This document shows, piece after piece, positions 1 to 6,836 of a stretch of 8,914 bases of DNA. Position 1 is the first letter of the stretch, and each line of letters starts with the position of its first letter. Position numbers and translations under genes: made by a program. The DNA is taken from the NCBI GenBank assembly GCA_964540005.1, contig CAZILN010000287.1, positions 1 through 8,914 of the forward strand, in the 5' to 3' direction. This stretch comes from CAZILN01 sp964540005 (GTDB lineage: Bacteria > Bacteroidota > Bacteroidia > Bacteroidales > SM23-62). Below the pieces are notes generated by a model, which saw only the letters and a program-made list of their open reading frames with translations, was not told where the DNA came from and searched no databases.

Positions 1-411
1 GAAAATGCAAGGCTTGATAAGATGAAAAATGAAATTAACTTTCGCTTCATAGTTGTGAATTTTAATGTCTGACAAAAATAGGGGCTTTTATGATTCTGGC
101 AAGCAGTAAGAATATTTTAAAAAGCATATGATCTCAAATCCCTTTAAATATACTGGCAGTACATTGAGGAGAGTGTTAAATGATTGTTAAACAGTAGCTT
201 GGATTATGTTTTGTCTGTATTTCCGATTATTTTTACAAAGGAATTCGAGGTATATATATTTTTAAACAATTTTTAACATTTAGTTTGTAACAATTCTATT
301 TCAAATACGTTATATCTATAACTAACGTTCATAGGTTTAGGTTTAGTGGTTAGAGTGTATTCAAGTTAGTAATTAGGGGTTAAGGTGCAGATTTTTCTGC
401 ACCTTTTCTGT
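1..411. other. AT-rich left flank, essentially non-coding
   Basis: No convincing gene lies in these 411 bases. One plus-strand frame is open from the window edge to a TGA at 70-72. Its 23 residues (ending FIVVNFNV) could be the C-terminus of a gene outside the window, but the piece is too short to judge. From 73 to 330 the sequence is strongly AT-rich with frequent stops in all frames. At 307-328 there is an inverted repeat, with ACGTTA pairing with TAACGT; a nested GTTATA/TATAAC pair (309-314 with 317-322) is an alternative fold. From 337 to 376 the motif TTAG occurs five times, and the region ends in a strong hairpin at 382-405. It may be a spacer, a 3' untranslated region or a small untranslated RNA; the sequence alone does not decide. 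Confidence 0.6.
382..408. terminator. Strong hairpin, probable intrinsic terminator
   Basis: A perfect 10-bp stem (382-391 with 396-405) closes a TTTT loop. On the plus strand it continues into TTTTCTGTT, a modest T-run, so it is best suited to stopping a plus-strand transcript arriving from the left. It also begins only about 6 nt beyond the stop codon of the minus-strand alcohol dehydrogenase, so it may end the leftward operon. In that direction, however, it is followed only by TTAACCCC, a poor U-tract. A bidirectional role is my inference. Confidence 0.7.
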
Positions 412-1554
412 TCATGCAAACATCATCTCCAGTATGGCCTTACGGTCTGCGTCATCCAGCCGATAGTTAACTCCTGAAGATTTGCTAATGTTCATCTGGG
501 TAAGTATCTCATCTTTCTGGTCATAGGTAATCCCAATTTCCCCCAGTGTAACCGGACATTTAATACTGCGGAAAAAGTTTTCCAGATTATCGATTGTTGT
601 ATCAATATCCTCCGATTCGTAAAGATGCCTTCCCAGCTGTCTTATTCTCCCGGGATCCCTCATTTTAATGTGCCGGAGCCAGGAGGGGTAGGCTATGGTT
701 AAGCTCGCACCATGCGGCGTGTCATAAAGGAAAGACAGGGCGTGGCCAATTGCATGCACCCCCCAGTCACCTGTTATGCGTCCCCACAAAGTTGTTCCGT
801 TTAAAGCATTGGTGGCTGCCCACATAATTTTTTCCCTTAGCTCATAATTCTGAAGATCGGAAAGTAAAGCCGGACCAAAGATCATAGCTTCTTTGATAAT
901 AGCTTCAACAAAACGGTCTGATAGTGTAGCTTCACCATATCCGAAGAAACTTTCGAGGCAATGAGCTATCAGGTCGGCTATGCCGTATGCGGTGTAATTT
1001 TCCGGAACCGTTATCGTATAAGCCGGATCCAGGTAGGAATGCCTGGGATACATTTCCGGGTGGTTGAATCCTATCTTTTCCCGGGTATCCGGATTTTGCA
1101 GAACGGCGGTTCCGTTCATTTCCGTACCTGTTGCAGCCAGGGTTAAGACAGCGATCAAAGGTATGGCACTCAAATTGTCAATTCTGCCTTTCATTACATC
1201 CCATCCCTCACATCCCTCAGCGATACAAACTGAGATAATCTTTGCGGAGTCAATCACAGATCCGCCACCCACAGCAATTATCATGTCGACTTTGTTATCA
1301 ATACCTGTTTGAGCAGCCTTATTGACATCACCTACCAGAGGGTTGGGCTTGATCCCGTCGAATTCAATTATTTGTATGCCGGCAGTGGTCAGTTGTTCCA
1401 CTGCCGTATCATAACTTCCGTTTCTTAATACGGATCCCTTACCGTAGACCAGAAGGGCTCTATCACCATATCGTCTGGCTTCGTCTCCCATACCCTTTAA
1501 TACATCTTTCCCAAAATGAACCATGGTAGGCGTATAAGCTCTGAAATTTTCCAT
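412..1554 (-). CDS. Iron-containing alcohol dehydrogenase (YqhD/butanol dehydrogenase type)
   Basis: A group III, metal-dependent NAD(P)H alcohol dehydrogenase, expected to be cytosolic and to interconvert aldehydes and alcohols. I start it at the ATG at 1552-1554, giving 380 residues (MENFRAYTPTMVHFG...). The frame extends 12 codons further to a TTG at 1590, but the family normally begins at this MENF-type motif. With this start the four metal ligands fall at D194, H198, H267 and H281, the same numbering as in E. coli YqhD. The nucleotide-binding GGGSVID motif is at 96-102. The first glycine motif reads YGKGS where relatives usually have YGGGS; this residue lies near the cofactor phosphate site, so NADH versus NADPH preference is open. 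It is the last gene of the leftward cluster, about 100 nt after the SDR gene. The substrate cannot be read from the sequence. Confidence 0.93.
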   Translation of the reverse strand: MENFRAYTPTMVHFGKDVLKGMGDEARRYGDRALLVYGKGSVLRNGSYDTAVEQLTTAGIQIIEFDGIKPNPLVGDVNKAAQTGIDNKVDMIIAVGGGSVIDSAKIISVCIAEGCEGWDVMKGRIDNLSAIPLIAVLTLAATGTEMNGTAVLQNPDTREKIGFNHPEMYPRHSYLDPAYTITVPENYTAYGIADLIAHCLESFFGYGEATLSDRFVEAIIKEAMIFGPALLSDLQNYELREKIMWAATNALNGTTLWGRITGDWGVHAIGHALSFLYDTPHGASLTIAYPSWLRHIKMRDPGRIRQLGRHLYESEDIDTTIDNLENFFRSIKCPVTLGEIGITYDQKDEILTQMNISKSSGVNYRLDDADRKAILEMMFA

Positions 1555-1607
1555 AATCGGTATAATATTATCGTTTATAAGATCTTTCAATTACAGGATG
1601 AGCTGTA

Positions 1608-1629
1608 TTGACAAATACTCGTCGGTCAA
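1608..1629. repeat. Short inverted repeat upstream of the alcohol dehydrogenase
   Basis: TTGAC at 1608-1612 and GTCAA at 1625-1629 are perfect inverted copies separated by 12 nt. They lie in the spacer between the SDR gene and the dehydrogenase, about 55 nt before the chosen ATG. It could be an operator half-site pair or a weak RNA hairpin. The arms are only 5 bp, so chance is a real possibility. Confidence 0.3.
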
Positions 1630-1646
1630 AATAATAAATTATCTTT

Positions 1647-1654
1647 CAAATGTA
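1647..1654 (-). promoter_or_regulatory. Possible internal promoter (-7 box) for the alcohol dehydrogenase
   Basis: Read on the minus strand, TACATTTG directly follows the TGA of the SDR gene and matches the Bacteroidota -7 consensus TAnnTTTG. A TTG, the usual -33 element, lies 24 nt upstream (complement of 1679-1681), slightly further than the usual 19-21 nt. Transcription would start near 1640, giving a leader of roughly 85 nt. The AT-rich setting makes a chance match quite possible. Confidence 0.3.
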
Positions 1655-3175
1655 TCAAGATCTGAGTTCCACATGTTTCAATAAATTTTTAAAAATAATA
1701 AAATGAAAGGGAAGGAAATTATACCAGTAAATTCTTCCGGGTATCCCTTTTGGTGAAAAGTATGCGTGGACCGTCAATCGCTGCATGCTGTTTTTTTCTT
1801 TACGAATCCTGAATTCGAGCCAGGCCTTTCCGGGCAGTATCATTTCAGCCCTGAGAAGGAGTCTCTTGTCCGGAACCAGGTCTTCAACCCTCCAGAAACC
1901 TATCACATCATTGATCCTTAGTGATGAAACACTCCTTCTTCCCCTGGATGTTCCGACTCCCATCAGTATCCTGTCAAAAAATCCCCTCAGCCGCCACATC
2001 CAGTTGTTATGGAACCAGCCTTCCCTGCCACCGATCCTGCAGATAGAAGTGAACAGGGCAGCAGCACTTTTTTCAGTAAGAATGGAATAATCGCTGTTGT
2101 ACCTGGGAGGTTTTTCCAGTTCAGAAAGCTTTATTGCCAGTTCATGGGCAGGCGGATAGGCATCCGACCACCGTGTATAGATCCTGTCATGGTCCTCCCG
2201 GGAAAGGGCTCTTAATAATGATTCCTTATAATTAAGGGTCCTGAACTGCAGGACCTGCTTTATACTGTCATCCCGGCAAATCACTTCATTGACCACAGAT
2301 TCCATTAAACAATGAATGATTTGGGCCGGCACCGGTGTCAGCAGGCTGACTACATAGCTGTAAAGCCTGGTTCCGGATACAGGGAAACTGAGGTACACCC
2401 TTCTTTTCCTGAGCAGCCTGGCAAAGGTTTTGATCATGTCTTTGTAGGAGAGAATATCGTTTCCGCAGATATGGTAAGACTTACCTGTTGTTCCGTCTAC
2501 TTCAATGATCCCAACAAGGTATTTAATGATATCCCGTATGCTTATTGGCTGACAAATGGTCCTTGACCAGCGGGGAAAAATGAAGACTGGGGAGTTTTTT
2601 ACTATGTTTTTAATGATCTCATAGGATGCGCTGCCTGATCCGATAATTATGGCAGCATGCAGAATAGTGGCTGGAGTTTTACCGGTCTTCAGGATCTCAG
2701 CCACATTGAGCCTGGATCTCAGGTGGTTTGACAGCCGGGTACTGTGTTCGCCCAGTCCCCCGAGGTATATGACCCGTTTTATTTTTTTTTCTTCGGCAAC
2801 AAACCGGAAGTTGGTAGCAGCCTGCAGGTCTGCTATCTCAAACTCTTGTTTACCCAGCAACATGGAATGTATCAGGTAATAGACAATATCAACTTTGTCA
2901 AGCGCATTTTTCAGGTCCCTGATATTCAGTGCATCAGCTACAATAATCTCTGCTGAGGGCCAGCGGTCGTGGTGTTCAGGTGAGTACTTCCTGACCATGA
3001 CCCTCACGCGGTATCCTCTTTGCAGCAATTCAGGTACCAGGCGCCCGCCAATATAACCGGTAGCACCTGTTACAAGGATAGTTCCTATCCCGGGCCTTGG
3101 AGTGGTGGGCAGATCCGTACAAAAATACTCGCTTGATTCGAAGGCCATCTGCTTTAATAATGTATTTCTCCGCAT
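1655..3175 (-). CDS. SDR-family NAD(P)-binding protein with C-terminal DUF2867 domain
   Basis: The protein has 506 residues in two parts. The N-terminal half is an atypical (YbjT/NmrA-like) Rossmann domain with the glycine motif GATGYIG at residues 37-43, a following basic stretch (VRVMVRK) suited to binding the NADP phosphate, and a later YYLIHSM segment. The last ~110 residues (GVGTSRGRR...RIYWYNFLPFHFIIF) match the DUF2867 domain often fused to such SDRs. The catalytic YxxxK of classical SDRs is not evident, which is common in this subgroup, so it may bind nucleotide rather than act as an ordinary reductase. The ATG at 3173-3175 overlaps the end of anmK by 22 nt. An alternative ATG at 3146-3148 (residue 10) begins 5 nt after the anmK stop and leaves the Rossmann fold intact, so it is equally plausible. 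The biological role is unknown. Confidence 0.88.
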   Translation of the reverse strand: MRRNTLLKQMAFESSEYFCTDLPTTPRPGIGTILVTGATGYIGGRLVPELLQRGYRVRVMVRKYSPEHHDRWPSAEIIVADALNIRDLKNALDKVDIVYYLIHSMLLGKQEFEIADLQAATNFRFVAEEKKIKRVIYLGGLGEHSTRLSNHLRSRLNVAEILKTGKTPATILHAAIIIGSGSASYEIIKNIVKNSPVFIFPRWSRTICQPISIRDIIKYLVGIIEVDGTTGKSYHICGNDILSYKDMIKTFARLLRKRRVYLSFPVSGTRLYSYVVSLLTPVPAQIIHCLMESVVNEVICRDDSIKQVLQFRTLNYKESLLRALSREDHDRIYTRWSDAYPPAHELAIKLSELEKPPRYNSDYSILTEKSAAALFTSICRIGGREGWFHNNWMWRLRGFFDRILMGVGTSRGRRSVSSLRINDVIGFWRVEDLVPDKRLLLRAEMILPGKAWLEFRIRKEKNSMQRLTVHAYFSPKGIPGRIYWYNFLPFHFIIFKNLLKHVELRS

Positions 3176-4221
3176 GCGCTGTCCCGGCTCGCCCCCGTCA
3201 CAGATGCATAAGAGTTTACCTGTCCAAGATATTTCAGTAAACCAAGAAATCCAAAAACAATGGCTTCCTTGAAATTTATCAGCTGTGTATCAGGAATATG
3301 CAGTTTGCACCTGAGATGTTTTCTTATCTGATCCACCAGGAAGGTATTGTGTGTCCCACCCCCGGTTAACAATACGGAGTCACAGGATCTTTCCTCTATG
3401 CTTTCCGCAATCTGGACGGCAATATGTTCATATACCGTTCGCATCATGTCATTATGTGGTAAGGAGGAAGAGTTGATCACTTTCACAAATACCTCGTCAA
3501 ACCATTCTTTGCCCAGTGATTTGGGCCCTTTTGATTTATAGTACTCAAGTGCATTCAATTTGTTTAAGAGCTCAGCATTTATTCTGCCTGATCCGGCCAG
3601 CCTGCCAGCTTCATCATAATCTCTGCCAGCCTGCCTGCTCAGATAATTCAGAATAATGTTGCAGGGAGAAATATCAAATGCATACCTGCTGCCTTTTTTA
3701 TTATAGGAAATATTACAAAATCCGCCGAGGTTCAGGCAATAGCTGTATTCACTAAAAAGCAGCTGGTCGCCTACCGGTACCATTGGGGCTCCCTGTCCGC
3801 CAAGCTCCACATCCCCCTTCCTGAAATCCGAAACCGTTGTAATACCTGTAAGGGATGCAATAAGTTCACCGGATCCTGCCTGGAAGGTAATCCCTTTGGC
3901 CGGTTCGTGAAATACGGTATGGCCATGGGATGATATAAGCTCAGGTATACAGGGCAGGCCGTCGGCAAATTCGGATACTTTCCCGGCAATCAGCCTTCCG
4001 TATTCCCGGTCCAGATCATCCAGAGCTTCTTTTTTCAGCTGCATGGCATTCATCAGCCGTTCCTGCCAGCTCTTATCGTAGTTGTAAGTTATTGTATTTA
4101 TCAGGCGGTAGAACCACTTTCCTTTTTCCGAACTGAATTCGCAGCAAGCCAAATCAAGTCCGTCAACCGAGGTCCCTGACATGATACCTATGACCGTATA
4201 TTTTTTACCTTCGCTTACCAA
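3154..4221 (-). CDS. anmK: Anhydro-N-acetylmuramic acid kinase
   Basis: Cytosolic kinase that uses ATP to open and phosphorylate 1,6-anhydro-MurNAc to MurNAc-6-phosphate, a step in recycling cell-wall fragments made by lytic transglycosylases. Family signatures are clear in the 355 residues (about 370 in E. coli): GIMSGTSVDGLD (12-23), SHGHTVFH (98-105), GSGE (116-119), SDFRxxDVxxGGQGAPMVP (131-149), LNLGGFCNIS (163-172), FDISPCN with the likely catalytic Asp at 183, LTGGGTHN (285-292) and the ending SVTGASRDS. The start is unusual: TTG at 4219-4221, overlapping the stop of the upstream peptidase gene by 7 nt. An in-frame TGA lies three codons upstream, and the first downstream ATG (residue 14) would cut into the GIMSGTS loop. 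This layout suggests translational coupling to the peptidase. Confidence 0.96.
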   Translation of the reverse strand: MVSEGKKYTVIGIMSGTSVDGLDLACCEFSSEKGKWFYRLINTITYNYDKSWQERLMNAMQLKKEALDDLDREYGRLIAGKVSEFADGLPCIPELISSHGHTVFHEPAKGITFQAGSGELIASLTGITTVSDFRKGDVELGGQGAPMVPVGDQLLFSEYSYCLNLGGFCNISYNKKGSRYAFDISPCNIILNYLSRQAGRDYDEAGRLAGSGRINAELLNKLNALEYYKSKGPKSLGKEWFDEVFVKVINSSSLPHNDMMRTVYEHIAVQIAESIEERSCDSVLLTGGGTHNTFLVDQIRKHLRCKLHIPDTQLINFKEAIVFGFLGLLKYLGQVNSYASVTGASRDSACGEIHY

Positions 4222-5936
4222 TAGAATTCAGAATAATAATAGGAGAGGTTGTCCTTGTTGTCGATGATATATAATTCAAGTTCGTGTTTTAGCCCTTTTG
4301 TTAATCTTTCCCTGTCAAAGGCATATTTCACTTCATTGTCCCGGGTATTATATTCAAAAAGCACCCATTGATTATCGATATAACCGTCATATGAGCGGAT
4401 CCCGGACAGATTATCCTCTACTTTGAACCTGATCGAATTATCCTGTGACATATCCTTTCCGAACGCTGTATTTATGGGCGTTATTACCGGAGGGACAGTA
4501 TCAAGGCTGACAGCAAAGCGTCCGAAAAAAATCGGATCAGCTGTGAGCTGACCATCCTTCCATTCACCCCCAAGATAAGATTCCTCCCCTTCATCGTCGA
4601 TTGCAATTATAGCTACCTTAGCCTTCAGGCTGTCATGCAAGGGAGCAGTAGCCAGTGCTAGGCGGTATGGCAGATGGACCGGTGTATAAGGGGTATTCAC
4701 CAAATGAACATCTGACAGGTAATTATCTTCACCGGATGCTATATCGTATTCGAAAGAAATATCAGAATAAAAAGCATTTTCAGGAAAATCAATTTTTATC
4801 CCTTCATTTTCATAGCTGTTCGGCTGGTTGTATTTGAAGATCTTCTCAAATACAGGCGGTCCGGGATGCCCGGACGGCTTGTACCTGACATCGAATGCCA
4901 GTTCCGAGTGATTCATATAAGCATCATGAATGATGATCTTAATACTGTGCAGGCTGGTATCTGAAAACTCTATCAATCCGGAATCGACAACTTTCTCATA
5001 CAGGTTCAGCCGGTTATTGGGTTCGAGGAACAGCCGCTGGATATCTTTTCCGTCCCTTTGTTTTGCTTCATAATCAATGAAACTGTTAATATACCTGGAT
5101 TCATTAAAAGAAAATTCATCCATCTTTATCGAGAAAATATGCTTCTCATCCTGGTAAAGATCAATGGTGTAAAGTCCGCATTTATTCCTGGTTCCATTTA
5201 AATAATCATAGGCCTCTATTCCAATCCCAAACTTGCCGCTGACAGTAAGTGGCAGAGGATCAATTAGTTTAAATCTGCCGCTGTTGTTTTCTACCGGGTA
5301 GGCATCCTTACTGGCAATATAACTGAATTCATCCTGCTTTTCATAATGGTATAAGCAGACGGATAGAAACTTCGGGGGCAGGGTATCCCGGATATTAAAT
5401 CCGTACCTGAGTACATTCTCAGGATTCTGGTTGGATGAATTCCTGATCTCGAAATGAAGGTGCGGGCCAAATGAATACCCGCTATTGCCCGACCAGGCAA
5501 TAAGCTCACCCTTCTCAACTTTCCATTCATCCTTCCCGGGGTAGATGTTCATAGTATGTTTGTTCTTGGCATACTGCCTTTCCCTGACGTATGCAGCTAT
5601 ATCCGGCCTGAACCTGTCGAGATGACCATACACAGTTGTTTTACCATTCGGATGGGCAAGATAGAGTGCATTTCCAAAACCACCTGATGAAATGTTTATC
5701 CTTGAAATATAACCCTCGGCAGCAGCATGGACTTTATGACCGGATACTCCCTGGGTTTTAATATCAATCCCTGAATGGAAATGATCGGAACGGATCTCTG
5801 CGAAATTGCCCGATAGCAGCATTGTAATATTTACAGGTGCCTGGAAGTATGATTTATTAACATTTTCCTGTGACCTGACAGCCTGGAAGAATAATAGATT
5901 ACCGAACAGAATGATAGCTATTTTTAAATACTTCAT
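4215..5936 (-). CDS. Exported M23 (LytM-type) zinc metallopeptidase
   Basis: A probable peptidoglycan endopeptidase that cuts stem-peptide crosslinks outside the inner membrane. Of 573 residues, the first ~22 form a Sec signal peptide (lysine near the start, hydrophobic run 5-19, likely cleavage before QENV). The M23 domain spans roughly 45-170 and its active site is complete. H54 and D58 (HSGID) with H161 (HLH, 159-161) would hold zinc, and H105 (YGHL) with H159 are the catalytic histidines by analogy with LytM. The remaining ~380 residues carry no domain I can name; the alternating hydrophobic pattern and repeated 'DTLPPKF' and 'DTVPPVI' junctions suggest beta-sandwich modules. It is the first gene of the leftward cluster, ahead of anmK, which supports a wall-turnover role. 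No SPOR, LysM or transmembrane segment is seen beyond the signal peptide. Confidence 0.93.
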   Translation of the reverse strand: MKYLKIAIILFGNLLFFQAVRSQENVNKSYFQAPVNITMLLSGNFAEIRSDHFHSGIDIKTQGVSGHKVHAAAEGYISRINISSGGFGNALYLAHPNGKTTVYGHLDRFRPDIAAYVRERQYAKNKHTMNIYPGKDEWKVEKGELIAWSGNSGYSFGPHLHFEIRNSSNQNPENVLRYGFNIRDTLPPKFLSVCLYHYEKQDEFSYIASKDAYPVENNSGRFKLIDPLPLTVSGKFGIGIEAYDYLNGTRNKCGLYTIDLYQDEKHIFSIKMDEFSFNESRYINSFIDYEAKQRDGKDIQRLFLEPNNRLNLYEKVVDSGLIEFSDTSLHSIKIIIHDAYMNHSELAFDVRYKPSGHPGPPVFEKIFKYNQPNSYENEGIKIDFPENAFYSDISFEYDIASGEDNYLSDVHLVNTPYTPVHLPYRLALATAPLHDSLKAKVAIIAIDDEGEESYLGGEWKDGQLTADPIFFGRFAVSLDTVPPVITPINTAFGKDMSQDNSIRFKVEDNLSGIRSYDGYIDNQWVLFEYNTRDNEVKYAFDRERLTKGLKHELELYIIDNKDNLSYYYSEFYW

Positions 5937-5974
5937 GATACAACTGTGATTGATAATTTATAAATACAAAGATG

Positions 5975-5982
5975 CAAAACTA
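5975..5982 (-). promoter_or_regulatory. Candidate -7 box for the M23-anmK operon
   Basis: On the minus strand the sequence TAGTTTTG exactly fits the Bacteroidota -7 consensus TAnnTTTG. It would place the transcription start near 5968, about 30 nt before the ATG of the peptidase gene. No TTG is seen at the expected -33 distance, where the strand is T-rich instead (CTTTTTTAACTG). The spacer holds a 19-bp inverted repeat, described separately. Confidence 0.5.
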
Positions 5983-5983
5983 C

Positions 5984-6002
5984 AACTAAATGGCATTCAG
6001 TT
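5984..6002. repeat. 19-bp inverted repeat, candidate operator
   Basis: The pattern is AACT-A-AATG-G-CATT-C-AGTT: eight of nine symmetric positions pair around a central G at 5993. It lies immediately upstream of the leftward -7 box, in the space between the -7 and -33 positions, and between the two divergent -7 boxes. That position and size suit a dimeric repressor or activator site. The regulator is unknown and no second copy is visible in the window. Confidence 0.4.
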
Positions 6003-6041
6003 AAAAAAGCAGGCATCATTTTTTTTAATTGAAAACAGTCT

Positions 6042-6049
6042 TATATTTG
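6042..6049 (+). promoter_or_regulatory. Candidate -7 box for the coiled-coil/zapA transcript
   Basis: TATATTTG is an exact match to the Bacteroidota -7 consensus TAnnTTTG. Transcription would begin near 6056, leaving a leader of only ~10 nt before the ATG at 6067. The expected -33 region (around 6018-6024) is a T-run rather than TTTG; the TTG present at 6029-6031 is too close. The short leader holds AAAGG (6060-6064), only 2 nt from the ATG, so start selection probably does not rely on a Shine-Dalgarno. Confidence 0.5.
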
Positions 6050-6066
6050 TATAAAGAATAAAGGTA

Positions 6067-6360
6067 ATGGATGAGCCCTGGAACGAAAGTTTAACTGAAC
6101 TCAGGACCAAGGTCCGGAAAATGATTGAGGTGTATGAGGAATCCAGGAACAATTATGAAATGATGTATACCGAGAACAAAGACCTGAAGGAGAGGATGCA
6201 GCAAACTGAACAGGAATTAAATGATTTAAAAAACAAATATAATACCTTAAAAATAGCAAAATCACTGAAGGCGTCCGGTGAAGATAAACATGATGCCAGG
6301 ATAAAAGTGAACAAGATGGTGCGGGAGATTGATAAGTGTATAGCTCTCTTAAACAGGTAG
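6067..6360 (+). CDS. Small coiled-coil protein upstream of ZapA, possible ZapB-like division factor
   Basis: A 97-residue, highly charged protein with no signal peptide or membrane segment. Residues ~8-65 show heptad-like spacing (LTELRTKVRKMIEVYEESR, then LKERMQQTEQELNDLKNKYNTLK) and should form a long parallel coiled coil. A linker (KASGEDKHDAR) is followed by a C-terminal helix NKMVREIDKCIALLNR. I recall this tail as typical of short hypothetical proteins encoded just before zapA in Bacteroidota. The gene ends 22 nt before zapA and shares its promoter. By size (E. coli ZapB is 81 residues), coiled-coil nature and position it could be a ZapA partner at the FtsZ ring. This is inference from context, not from recognisable ZapB homology. 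Confidence 0.85.
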   Translation: MDEPWNESLTELRTKVRKMIEVYEESRNNYEMMYTENKDLKERMQQTEQELNDLKNKYNTLKIAKSLKASGEDKHDARIKVNKMVREIDKCIALLNR

Positions 6361-6382
6361 GCAACAAGACGGAAGGTGGAAG

Positions 6383-6670
6383 ATGGAAGACAAACTGTCG
6401 ATTAGAATCAATATTGCTGATAGATATTATCCTCTGAAAATTGACAGGAAGGACGAGGAAAAAATCAGGCTTGCAGCCAGGCAGATCAATGAAAAGGTCA
6501 TACAATACAAGCAAAGATATTCTGATAAGGACACGCAGGATTTTTTGGCAATGGCAGCCTTGCAGTTTGTGATCAAGAGTATCGATGCAGAAGGGAAGAG
6601 TGAAATAGGGCCGGTACTTGAAAGTATCAGCGAGATAAACAAAGAGCTAGACAGTATTATAAACAGTTAA
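6383..6670 (+). CDS. zapA: Cell division protein ZapA
   Basis: A cytoplasmic FtsZ-binding protein that bundles protofilaments and stabilises the division ring. The 95 residues follow the short ZapA layout: an N-terminal beta-hairpin domain (LSIRINIADRYYPLKI, 5-20), the conserved EEKIRLAARQINEKV helix (25-39), then DTQDFLAMAALQFVI (50-64) leading into a C-terminal helix (ISEINKELDSII) that would make the tetramer coiled coil. The ATG at 6383 is preceded by a purine-rich stretch (GGAAGGTGGAAG, 6371-6382), one of the few Shine-Dalgarno-like leaders in the window. It follows the coiled-coil gene by 22 nt and ends in a tandem TAA TAA, after which the 6S-like RNA begins about 30 nt later. Confidence 0.93.
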   Translation: MEDKLSIRINIADRYYPLKIDRKDEEKIRLAARQINEKVIQYKQRYSDKDTQDFLAMAALQFVIKSIDAEGKSEIGPVLESISEINKELDSIINS

Positions 6671-6675
6671 TAAAT
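6662..6675 (+). repeat. Direct repeat copy 1 (zapA stop region)
   Basis: AACAGTTAATAAAT here spans the last two codons and tandem stop codons of zapA. The same 14 bases recur exactly at 6737-6750, 75 nt further on, in the 5' side of the 6S-like RNA bubble. A local duplication is one explanation; coincidence in AT-rich DNA is less likely but possible. Confidence 0.6.
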
Positions 6676-6736
6676 AACGTTCTTTTACATATACAGGAAT
6701 TAGCCCGCATTGTTTCTTCAACCATTTTTGAAACTC

Positions 6737-6750
6737 AACAGTTAATAAAT
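6737..6750 (+). repeat. Direct repeat copy 2 (6S bubble)
   Basis: Exact 14-base copy of 6662-6675. It lies in the predicted unpaired 5' strand of the central bubble of the 6S-like RNA, the strand that serves as template for product RNAs in E. coli 6S. Confidence 0.6.
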
Positions 6751-6836
6751 TGGAGAAAAGTTTATCATATCTAGAACAGGCCTCACTACCGATCTGATCG
6801 GTAGTCCTTTGGGACAGTGGAAGTTCGAAATATGAT

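Noticed and set aside
1..72. C-terminus of an upstream plus-strand gene
   Set aside because: Only 23 codons are visible, with no recognisable motif, so it is mentioned in the flank entry rather than called as a gene.
1555..1590. Twelve-codon N-terminal extension of the alcohol dehydrogenase
   Set aside because: It would need a TTG start and adds residues foreign to the family; the internal ATG restores the metal-ligand numbering of YqhD.
3597..3640. Repeated CCAGCCTGCC-type segments inside anmK
   Set aside because: They encode similar short stretches (RQAGR and EAGRLAG) of a conserved enzyme, so they need no explanation as a DNA repeat.
6101..6514. 137-codon minus-strand frame covering the coiled-coil gene and zapA
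   Set aside because: It crosses two plus-strand genes supported by family features and spacing; its translation has no recognisable motif.
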